A stretch of 64,000 nt of DNA, taken from NCBI GenBank assembly GCA_054601695.1, contig BAAHQB010000047.1, positions 930,001 to 994,000 of the forward strand. The letters run 5' to 3'. Shown here piece after piece: positions 18,341 to 58,020 of this stretch (position 1 is its first letter; the number at the start of each line of letters is the position of its first letter). Below the pieces are notes generated by a model. That model was not told where the DNA came from. It did no database searches and saw nothing but the letters and a program-made list of their open reading frames with translations. The translations under genes and the position numbers were made by a program. The DNA comes from Amorphochlora amoebiformis. Lineage: Eukaryota; Cercozoa; Chlorarachniophyceae.

Positions 18341-19165
18341 TGTTAAGCATGTGTGCGTATATTGTGTACACTTATATTTTATTCGAAAAAATACATGATA
18401 AGAAATGTAAAATTTCGTTAATGTGATAGTTGATATACCTAAATTAGGATAATATACGAACAGAGTGGACTGGTTGGTCTGTTTGGTGAGTGTTAAGCAC
18501 GGCCTATAGTATGAAACCAATCGGAGGGACAAGGTTCGATAAGAGTAGTCGATTCCATAGATTTCGTATGCATATTCCTCTAACCTGAGAGAAAATTTCG
18601 CTTTAAAATTTTAGCAAACAACTATCTAGAAATATTTATATATCTATATTTATGTTTATGTGTACATATTTACCTATACGGATTTATTATAGGCTACATG
18701 TACATATAAGTGTATATATATATACATATATATATATATATACATACATATATACATATATCTACACATATGTTTAAAGTTTTACATATATATTTACATA
18801 TTTGATGCTTAGATGATCCGAAATCGATAGATATACACCCATTTAAGCAAGCTATTTACATATATGATGCTTAGATGATCCGAAATCGATACAAATACAC
18901 CTAATACCATGCTCTAACACTATATATATACATATATACATATATATATATATATTTATATATATAACCCATACATATATAAATATGATATGCATATATA
19001 ATGAAAATAAATATGTGTTTACATTTATGTATATACATATAATATACATGAATCCATCTATGGATATATAGATATCTTCACACATATAATAATATATTTG
19101 TATATAGCATATATATATATATATTATATATGTATATATATATATATATGTGTGTGTGTGTATTT
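18341..19165. other. AT-rich spacer without gene
   Basis: Contains a direct duplication, about 60 bp apart, of a segment with gatgcttagatgatccgaaa (about 18804 and 18865) and further TA tracts. No frame of interest. Confidence 0.5.
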
Positions 19166-19170
19166 AACAG

Positions 19171-19223
19171 ATACATATTTAAACTGCAAACGGAACGTGA
19201 TAATCCTTCCTCTAGAGCGGAAG
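19171..19223 (+). other. Candidate exon, unknown
   Basis: 53 bases between ttaacag and a consensus donor GTAAGG. Two frames are open (one reads YIFKLQTERDNPSSRAE, the other TYLNCKRNVIILPLERK), so the reading cannot be decided without neighbouring exons. Confidence 0.3.
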
Positions 19224-19429
19224 GTAAGGTATACCTAATGCAATACATACTGAAAAGGAGTACGGTATGATTTGAGCGCAAGGAGGTAAATGGAGACGCC
19301 AGTCTTGTCTGACAACGGTGAGATCAACCTCAAGTCCTCAACTAGTCAACTAATAGGCCAATAATACCCGGAACGGAACCCATGCCTTCTTCCGAGGGAA
19401 AAAAGAGATGATAGTGCTCACACCCTATG

Positions 19430-20060
19430 CAGTCTCTAGGGTCTATGCAATAGTAAGTTACTACTAGTACTATTACCTTAGTCTATATTTATGAAGTACG
19501 GTCTACAGTGTCGATCGAGTGTCAACTAGCTGACTAGGTTGAAGCTGATAATCTAGATAATCCCGTTAGTGCAAGGGCTAGTGTGATACTATTATAACAT
19601 TAAGTTAAGATAAACTGGATAAATACTAGAATAGTTGAAATATTAACTAGATTAATTCATAGTTATCTTATTCTAGTTATTTTCCTAATGTCCAGAGTGT
19701 TCTAGACTATACTAGTATAGAGACTTAGCTACTACGAGACGCGAGGCTCTTGTACTACTACTAGTACCTAGAGTACTGTAGTCTGTAGTACTAGACCAAG
19801 TTAGTCAAGTTGTCATACCACTTAAGCTGGTTGCAAGTACTCTACTAAACTAAGTTTAGACTATTACTCTAAGTAAGTTCGCTAATACTGTAGTCTAGTG
19901 TGGTCACTAGGTACCTCCAGACCCTACACTAGTAGCCTAGTACACTGCCCGATAGTAGGATACTGCCTCTATCTATCTGTCTATCTAGTGCATGTGCATG
20001 ACTGTCTGTTCGTAGTACTAGATCTAGTCTATCTAGTATCTACTAGCATCTACTCTATCC
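19430..20060. repeat. CTAG-rich island
   Basis: Dense CTAG and TAGTACTA words, e.g. gataatctagataat near 19548. Non-coding. Followed by TA arrays to 20480. Confidence 0.5.
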
Positions 20061-20093
20061 TACCTCTACCCAGTATCACATCGTATATATATA

Positions 20094-20129
<36 letters not shown>

Positions 20130-20351
20130 GTAATATATATATATATATATGTAATATGTATATATATATATATAGTATATATATTATAATAAATATATAT
20201 ATATATATATAATATATATGATATGTATATATATATATGTATATGTATATGTATATATTTAAATTTATATATACTGTACCAGTATATATGTATATATATA
20301 TGTATATATATATAGTATATTTATATATTATATTACATATATATATATATA

Positions 20352-20421
<70 letters not shown>

Positions 20422-20497
20422 ATATAACATATATATATAATTATATATATATATATATATATGTTATATATATATTATGTAATATATTTCGTGACTC

Positions 20498-20821
20498 ATG
20501 ATATGTAGTAAGAGAGAGAAGAGACGGAGGAGGGACACACACAGAGTAACGCACAGAGAGAGCTACACAGAGAAAGACGCACAGAGAGAGGCACTCAGAG
20601 ACAGGCACAAAGAGAGACGACAAGAGAGAAAGAAGGGCAATATTAAGAGAGAGACTGGAAAGTTGCTGGTCAAGCAGGAGCGCATGTACCAGAAAGTGAA
20701 GTATTTAGAGTATTCCAATATGATATCAGGGGAGAAACGGGGAGAGATAGAAACCAGGAGAGCCTGTGACAAAAGCATAGCCAGACAGAGACACGCCGGT
20801 AGATCACTACAGTCGTCATAG
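20498..20821 (+). other. Purine-rich open frame, possible coding exon
   Basis: A 107-codon frame: the first half is Arg/Glu-rich and comes from an (AGAG)n-like repeat. The second half is less repetitive (GKLLVKQERMYQKVKYLEY, EIETRRACDKSIARQRHAG) and ends near a possible donor ccg|gtagat. No family recognised. It could be a coiled-coil exon or chance openness of a purine tract. Confidence 0.25.
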
Positions 20822-20929
20822 GCTATACTCGGCGTATATGTACGCGCCCAGCAGATAACCGCTAGCTTACGATTAGGAGCTACGAGGAGAGGTATATAGA
20901 TTTGGTAAAGAGAGATCGAAGCCTATCTC

Positions 20930-21300
20930 GGAGCCTTAGAGATGTGTCAATTTGTCTCACTATCTAGCCTATAGCTAGTATACGTAGCCGATGAGTCATG
21001 GTGATGTCGGATCGAGTAATATCCAGCCTATTTTCATGTCACGTTAAAATTAATTTAATTGTCTAGATTATATAATCTATAATTCTATATCACATCTAGC
21101 ATGATTTCTAGGATATGCACTTTTGCTAAGTCGACTATCGAAGTCTAGTCGAATTAATGCTAAGGCTACTATATGAGAGCCTCTAAGTCTGGGCAAGCTT
21201 TAGTTATCGGACTAGACCTGGTAGACCCGATGAGTAGACCCGATGAGTAGACCCGATGCATACGGTACGCCTAGGAGAAATATATCGAGATGTAAGATGA
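20930..21300. repeat. CTAG-rich island
   Basis: Non-coding, with repeated ctag, ctagatt and three tandem gtagacccgatga units (about 21221-21257). Confidence 0.45.
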
Positions 21301-21392
21301 AGATATTGTCCTGCCTCAAAAAACTCATTCTCCTCATTTTCGTCTTTACTACTATAGGTTTGTCCTCATTTCTTTTTCAACACTAATTCACG

Positions 21393-21841
21393 TTGATCGC
21401 TGAAAAAAGAGTCATAAGACCATTAATATTCAGTTTGACAATCGCCCGCATGTTGCGTAATACTAGAATTCTGAATATGAATTTAGAATTCAAACATCAA
21501 AAGATATTAAACACGGGAGATAGACCAGTGTATGTGCCTGGCGATAGCATTGGCCACCGCAAGACCTCCAACACCTCCCAAACGAATTGTGAATCGGAGA
21601 ACAAGTCATCAACGAATAGTTGCTTCAAGTCAACAGGGTTGAATTGGGGAATTCTCAAACCGGTATGTTTTTCTGAAACTGTCAATCCCGAAATCATTTT
21701 TCGGGCGCCGGCGGAGTCCGGGTGATGCACTTCTTGTTTAGACTGTTTGTTCTTGTGACCACCAACCCGGGAAGTCGAGGGGATTTCACCGGGAAAAGTC
21801 GAATGTGAGCCGAAGAGAAGAGGGAATGCAAAAAACACCAT
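21393..21841. other. Unique segment with opposing open frames
   Basis: A 110-codon plus frame and a 114-codon minus frame (21841-21497) overlap. The minus frame has the more protein-like composition (GLRIPQFNPVDLKQLFVDDL, FVWEVLEVLRWPML). The plus frame ends at a consensus donor (ccg|gtatgt). I cannot decide which, if either, is coding. Confidence 0.25.
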
Positions 21842-21864
21842 TCAACCTTGATTGCAATCAACAG

Positions 21865-22050
21865 ACATAATCAATACGCTCGGCAACCAACCCATTGGAA
21901 CACCGACCGGTACTCACGTCTCCATTTCGTCGTTTACGTGTTTCTGTTTTGCCTCTTTCTATCTCTCCATATTCATCTCTCTCTCTATCTCTGTGTTTTT
22001 GTGGGTGCATGTTCAGACTGAAGACGAAAGTCCACCAAGACGGGCTTCGG
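21865..22050 (+). other. Two phase-compatible candidate exons
   Basis: 21865-21909 (after caacag, before GTACTC) and 22017-22050 (after a long CT-rich tract ending gttcag, before GTAAGC) join in phase and give HNQYARQPTHWNTDR then LKTKVHQDGLR. The second acceptor is one of the best in the window. The product is unknown, and upstream and downstream exons were not found. Confidence 0.35.
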
Positions 22051-22369
22051 GTAAGCTCAAAAATTCGGCCTCCGTAAACAAATGCACGCATGCACATATG
22101 CACACATCCACACAAAGACACATGCATTTTAACAACAATGCAACCCAAAAATTCATGATGCGACACAAAAAACACCATCTCACACGGATCGTGACAAGCG
22201 AAACAACAAATTCACATCAGGAACAAGCACGAACAAACACTCACACCGTGTGAACAAACATACAAATGCACATAAACATTACCATATGTTACACCCGCCA
22301 ACACGAACAAGCAAAAGCCATGAATACACAAACTACCAAGTATCATACTACCGACGTACCTTACATCTT

Positions 22370-25610
<3,241 letters not shown>

Positions 25611-25679
25611 ATACACTGAGGATCTATAAGTATAACTGCATATTTAACAGCTCGTTGTCCTTGGAGGTTCTTTTCGCTC

Positions 25680-25990
25680 AAACACCACTGGATCAAAGTG
25701 TAGGCTCAAACACGTCATCAATCAAACACTCAAACACTTGATCAGACACTCAAACAACATGATCAGACACAAACAACATGATCAAAGGCTCAAACACGTC
25801 ATCTCATCCATCAAAGAGTCTAACGCTTGATCAAAGACTCAACACACTTTAATGCATTAAACACTCAAACACTTGATCAAAGACTCAAACACGTCATCCT
25901 TCAAACACTCAAACAACACTTGATCAGGCACTCAAACACTTGATCAAACACTCAAACACTTGATCAAACACTCAAACAATTCCTCCAAGG
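25680..25990. repeat. ~20-bp minisatellite (tcaaacacttgatcaaacac)
   Basis: Around 14 degenerate copies of a 17-22 bp unit upstream of the WW-domain gene. No coding signal. Confidence 0.85.
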
Positions 25991-26184
25991 CCTGAACCAG
26001 TGGTTAAAACCCCTGAAACACTCCCTCAAAGTACTGAAATCCATTCCGAAGCTAAGCTTAAGCTCTCAAGCATGCCCCTACCCTAAATATCAAATTAACC
26101 CCTCAGTGTCAGCCCCTACGTGAAAGCCAAGCAAGGCAAGGCGGGTGGTGAAAGTCTAACAAGCGAAACCATTTGAAAAGCAGT

Positions 26185-31867
<5,683 letters not shown>

Positions 31868-32233
31868 AGCTTCCATAGACAAAAATAGCACTTTTCTTGG
31901 CATTATGGTAATACGTATGTGCATATATTATTATAATACGTAGACATATGTATATATACATGTAGGTAAATATATACATATAGTTACATATATACCTGTA
32001 AATATACATTTCGCATATGTAGCATGATACCTACAAGTATAATTGATATCTAACATTATTGTTCATTTGCGTGTGTATATTGGTGCTACATGTGAACATA
32101 TATCATACACAAGATTTAGTGTTCTACATATTATACAATTTGAAAAGGATATCCTCAACTATGCACGTATAATACATATTTATATGCCTATATATACTAC
32201 ATATACACATACACACACAAATATACATATATG

Positions 32234-32280
<47 letters not shown>

Positions 32281-32327
32281 GTATGTATATACATGTACAT
32301 TTGTATATAAATGTACGTTTGTATGTA

Positions 32328-32362
<35 letters not shown>

Positions 32363-33667
32363 CGTATATGTATAAATACATGATAAACATGTTACATATA
32401 TATATATATATATATATACATATATACATACATATATGTATGTATGTGTGTGTGTGTAATACAAATACATTTTGTACATATAAACTTTATAGTATATGTT
32501 AAATTTCACATTGTGATAAATATGTGTCGTATATCGACATGTCAGGGTCCTGGATAGCCCGAATTGACAGCTTGGTGGGTCGTATTCAGGTAAAAATAAA
32601 CTACTACGTTATATCCCAAGTAATACCATAGTGTAATCTAGAGTTATTTATACCGTATACATTGAACAGGAATTGGAAGAATCTCGATCGCTTTGAGTGA
32701 TGTAAATACTAGAACTAGTAGAAGTAGCTAGTCTCTCTTAGTATTATTGTGAGCCAATTCATAGTAGTATCTAGATATGTGGCACCCAGATTGATCGTGG
32801 TTTGTTCGGCTTCAGTGAATTCATACATTTAATTGAAACTCTCTAGACTATCTAGACTATACTAGTATACTAGGTACAGGCTCAATCATTGCAAGAAGTT
32901 TACTATGATCTAGATGATCTAGATGATTTAAAGCTACGGTTCGAATCAGGCTCTAGAGTCTGGCATATGCGATATTAGCCATACATCTAGTACATGTCAG
33001 ACCGAGTTACTTGAACTAGTGAAACGTACCGGTTTGTTACTGGTCTGCTGGTAGCTCGAGTATCTAGACTAGCCACAGTATTTCAATGGCGTATCACAAG
33101 ATACTGGAGTTATCTAGGTGTAGTGTATCGTTTTATGAATACAGAGCTAGTACTAGAGTACACTAGGTACAAGTCTTAATTCCAGGAACTTGATCTAGTT
33201 GATATAATCTAGATAATCTAGATAATGATATAATTCTTAAATTGCCAGCTAGGATTAGACAGTCTTGGACACTCATGAGTAACAACCACTAGACCAGTCT
33301 AGCTGCTACTGCAGCCTGTGGTAATCTACATCAATCGTTAGTAACCCAGCGTATCTAGCGTGTACTAGTTATTTCTAGTATAGCTATATTCGAGATACTC
33401 TAGATACCTTGATATTTCTAGATTATCTATGGTCAGATATTATAGTGCAGCTGCTGACAGCCATAAAGACAAATGTAGATTATGACAACCAGCTCTTTAA
33501 AATTTTAAATAGTGTCAATGTCCAAAGTAAGAAGTAACGCATCTTGTAGTATGGCGCACATGCCGGGCAATGAGACTTCTAGAGTTACATCTTTTGATGT
33601 GAGGCAGGATCTGAATCTGAATAGATTGATTGCCAAGGCAGTCTAGTAACTGTAGTTGATCTATTAG
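31868..33667. other. Convergent intergenic spacer
   Basis: Lies between the ends of the WW-domain gene (plus) and UBA2 (minus). 32180-32460 is TA-rich. 32690-33440 is a CTAG-rich island with tandem aatctagataat and single aatagtgtc-like unique sequence. At about 32935, ggttcgaatca is one base off a Pol III B-box, but no tRNA fold is visible. Confidence 0.55.
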
Positions 33668-50254
<16,587 letters not shown>

Positions 50255-50385
50255 TTCGTACACTGGAAGAATGAATCAGATTTATCCACGCGCACACGAA
50301 GGCACACGCGGACACACGGTATGTGGAAAGAGACTGTCGTCTATGTTTGCTATTTCTCCACTTGCAAACTAAATGCATTCTTCAC

Positions 50386-50459
50386 GCCCCTGTAGCTCAG
50401 CGGTCAGAGCGCTGGTCTTATGAGCCAGCGGTCCGGGGTTCAAATCTCCCGCAGGGGCA
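50386..50459 (+). tRNA. tRNA-Ile(UAU)
   Basis: A cloverleaf can be drawn: acceptor gcccctg/caggggc, D-stem gctc/gagc, anticodon stem ctggt/gccag with loop cttatga (anticodon TAT, reading AUA), and a T-arm cgggg-ttcaaat-ctcccg. The T-arm has one base more than standard, so either the loop has eight bases or one C is bulged. Box A (tagctcagcgg) fits well and box B (ggttcaaatct) has one mismatch. CCA is not encoded. A T7 run follows at once. The gene lies in the 463-bp space between the divergent UBA2 and IDO starts. Confidence 0.88.
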
Positions 50460-50460
50460 A

Positions 50461-50467
50461 TTTTTTT
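50461..50467 (+). terminator. Pol III terminator (T7)
   Basis: Seven T residues two bases after the tRNA discriminator base, the usual RNA polymerase III stop. Confidence 0.85.
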
Positions 50468-50717
50468 CTTCATTCTAGGGACACGTGTCTCTTACCCCTC
50501 TTGAATCTGCCGTGTCAGATCCGGGATTTACCCTCCCTTTTTGGTTCTGGGTCCCTTCCGACTGCTTCGGTGGACAGATGACGTAATTGGTTCATATCGT
50601 GGGTTAATTTGCATCGTAGACTTCCTTTTCAGGGTACTTCCGTGGCGTGAGTTGTGGGGTTGGACGTGATATCCATGTGTTCTTTCGAACAGGTTCGCAT
50701 TGTAGGAGTTGAATTGA

Positions 50718-55237
<4,520 letters not shown>

Positions 55238-55635
55238 AAATCTAAAATAGGTAAGCATTAATCAGCAACCTCATGACTAGACTAACATGCACATTAACCA
55301 GGGCCTAGAAGGCCATGCGGTCTCCAGAGACTTCCTAGGCTTCATTGACAAATCTCGATTCACATGAAAATCTAGATTCTATGGTCTAGTGAAGCTGATG
55401 AGTTTTATTGTTATCTTTGGAGTGAGCTAGGTTAAGCGAATATGGCTATATTGAACTGTGATTCGTAACCGTTACAAGCAAAGTTCAACTGCATAAAAGC
55501 GTTCTATGCGATTGTATCAAAAAAGTTAAAATACAATAATCAACATCTAGGCATTTAAAGCACTTACTCTACTACTAAGACTTATCTTGACTACAAGATA
55601 CTTTAATCGGTGTCGGGATACGGTTACGACGTCGC
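55238..55635. other. Unique spacer between IDO and telomeric repeats
   Basis: AT-rich unique sequence with several ctag words. No frame of interest. It is the last unique DNA before the subtelomere. Confidence 0.6.
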
Positions 55636-55930
55636 GTTAGGGTGTCGGGTTAGGGTAGGTTAGGGTTAGAGTTAAGGTTAGAGTTAGGGTGTCGGGCTAG
55701 GGTCTGAGGGTTAGGGTGTCGGGTTAGGGTGTCGGGTTAGGGTGTCGGGTTAGGGTGTCGGGTGTCGGGTTAGGGTGTCAGGTTAGGGTGTCGGGTTAGG
55801 GTGTCGGGTTAGGGTGTCGGGTTAGGGTTAGGGTGTCGGGTTAGGGTGTCGGGTTAGGGTTAGGGTTAGGGTTAGGGTTAGGGTTAGGGTTAGGGTTAGG
55901 GTTAGGGTTAGGGTTAGGGTGTCGGGTTAG
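55636..55930 (+). repeat. Degenerate telomeric repeats (TTAGGG with GTGTCGGG)
   Basis: Mixed ttaggg and ttagggtgtcggg units, about a dozen of the variant, with single-base variants (ttagagttaagg). Typical of the proximal edge of a telomeric array. Confidence 0.9.
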
Positions 55931-56433
55931 GGTTAGGGTTAGGGTTAGGGTTAGGGTTAGGGTTAGGGTTAGGGTTAGGGTTAGGGTTAGGGTTAGGGTT
56001 AGGGTTAGGGTTAGGGTTAGGGTTAGGGTTAGGGTTAGGGTTAGGGTTAGGGTTAGGGTTAGGGTTAGGGTTAGGGTTAGGGTTAGGGTTAGGGTTAGGG
56101 TTAGGGTTAGGGTTAGGGTTAGGGTTAGGGTTAGGGTTAGGGTTAGGGTTAGGGTTAGGGTTAGGGTTAGGGTTAGGGTTAGGGTTAGGGTTAGGGTTAG
56201 GGTTAGGGTTAGGGTTAGGGTTAGGGTTAGGGTTAGGGTTAGGGTTAGGGTTAGGGTTAGGGTTAGGGTTAGGGTTAGGGTTAGGGTTAGGGTTAGGGTT
56301 AGGGTTAGGGTTAGGGTTAGGGTTAGGGTTAGGGTTAGGGTTAGGGTTAGGGTTAGGGTTGGGGTTAGGGTTAGGGTTAGGGTTAGGGTTAGGGTTAGGG
56401 TTAGGGTTAGGGTTAGGGTTAGGGTTAGGGTTA
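55931..56433 (+). repeat. (TTAGGG)n telomeric array
   Basis: More than 80 TTAGGG units, with one ttgggg variant near 56358. It ends abruptly in ggactatatatatag, the start of the subtelomeric unit. Pro-Asn or Leu-Gly frames here are artefacts. Confidence 0.97.
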
Positions 56434-56611
56434 GGACTATATATATATAGCCATCTCGGCAACCATGTCAAAGTATCAAGGAAACAGTCTCCAGGGTTAT
56501 GAATATTGAGATTATCAACCCTATATAAGGAGACCAAGCATAAGGAGTTAGGTTTTGAATGTATCTGGCCTTTATTCCAAGATTTTTCAAGATTTCGATA
56601 AATTGAAAATT

Positions 56612-56690
56612 TTTGACATTTTTGGGAATCGAACCCACGATCCCCAGACTCAAAGCTAACGGACTGACCACTTGTCCATATGGCACTCTC
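56612..56690 (-). other. tRNA-derived segment with Pol III boxes (recurs in every 444-bp unit)
   Basis: On the minus strand: box A-like tggacaagtgg (one mismatch to consensus), a D-arm ggac-aagtggtca-gtcc, an anticodon-like ctttgagtc, and a perfect box B ggttcgattcc 33 bases further on, with T-stem tggg/ccca. Acceptor ends do not pair and the anticodon stem is weak, so this is a degenerate tRNA or SINE head, not a working tRNA. The anticodon region resembles tRNA-Gln/Glu types (inference). Confidence 0.7.
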
Positions 56691-56862
56691 AGCGACAAAA
56701 GTTTTCGCCGTGGGGTCCGACCCACAGCCTACTCACTTCTGCCTTATGGCGCCATTATGGTCAATGGAGCCCCATGGGGGCCTCCGGGTGGTTGCTTAGG
56801 GGGTTGCACACCCATGTGTGTTATACGAGATCATCTATTTATGGATGGGGCTGCGTAACTTA

Positions 56863-57053
56863 GGATTAGGGTTAGGGTTAGGGTTAGGGTTAGGGTTAGG
56901 GTTAGGGTTAGGGTTAGGGTTAGGGTTAGGGTTAGGGTTAGGGTTAGGGTTAGGGTTAGGGTTAGGGTTAGGGTTAGGGTTAGGGTTAGGGTTAGGGTTA
57001 GGGTTAGGGTTAGGGTTAGGGTTAGGGTTAGGGTTAGGGTTAGGGTTAGGGTT
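56863..57053 (+). repeat. (TTAGGG)n array between subtelomeric copies 1 and 2
   Basis: About 31 TTAGGG units take the place of the usual linker, running straight into ttttgaatg of the next core. Confidence 0.95.
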
Positions 57054-57810
57054 TTGAATGTATCTGGCCTTTATTCCAAGATTTTTCAAGATTTCGATAA
57101 ATTGAAAATTTTTGACATTTTTGGGAATCGAACCCACGATCCCCAGACTCAAAGCTAACGGACTGACCACTTGTCCATATGGCACTCTCAGCGACAAAAG
57201 TTTTCGCCGTGGGGTCCGACCCACAGCCTACTCACTTCTGCCTTATGGCGCCATTATGGTCAATGGAGCCCCATGGGGGCCTCCGGGTGGTTGCTTAGGG
57301 GGTTGCACACCCATGTGTGTTATACGAGATCATCTATTTATGGATGGGGCTGCGTAACTTAGGATTAGGGTTACGCCCAGACTATATATATAGCCATCTC
57401 GGCAACCATGTCAAAGTATCAAGGAAACAGTCTCCAGGGTTATGAATATTGAGATTATCAACCCTATATAAGGAGACCAAGCATAAGGAGTTAGGTTTTG
57501 AATGTATCTGGCCTTTATTCCAAGATTTTTCAAGATTTCGATAAATTGAAAATTTTTGACATTTTTGGGAATCGAACCCACGATCCCCAGACTCAAAGCT
57601 AACGGACTGACCACTTGTCCATATGGCACTCTCAGCGACAAAAGTTTTCGCCGTGGGGTCCGACCCACAGCCTACTCACTTCTGCCTTATGGCGCCATTA
57701 TGGTCAATGGAGCCCCATGGGGGCCTCCGGGTGGTTGCTTAGGGGGTTGCACACCCATGTGTGTTATACGAGATCATCTATTTATGGATGGGGCTGCGTA
57801 ACTTAGGATT

Positions 57811-58020
57811 AGGGTTAGGGTTAGGGTTAGGGTTAGGGTTAGGGTTAGGGTTAGGGTTAGGGTTAGGGTTAGGGTTAGGGTTAGGGTTAGGGTTAGGGTT
57901 AGGGTTAGGGTTAGGGTTAGGGTTAGGGTTAGGGTTAGGGTTAGGGTTAGGGTTAGGGTTAGGGTTAGGGTTAGGGTTAGGGTTAGGGTTAGGGTTAGGG
58001 TTAGGGTTAGGGTTAGGGTT
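57811..58020 (+). repeat. (TTAGGG)n array between subtelomeric copies 3 and 4
   Basis: About 35 TTAGGG units in the same position as the 56.9-kb array. The boundary sequences are identical. Confidence 0.95.

Noticed and set aside
32930-32950. Possible tRNA B-box (ggttcgaatca)
   Set aside because: One mismatch to box B and no box A or cloverleaf upstream.
55914-56537. 207-codon Pro-Asn frame
   Set aside because: Translation of (CCCTAA)n telomeric repeat.
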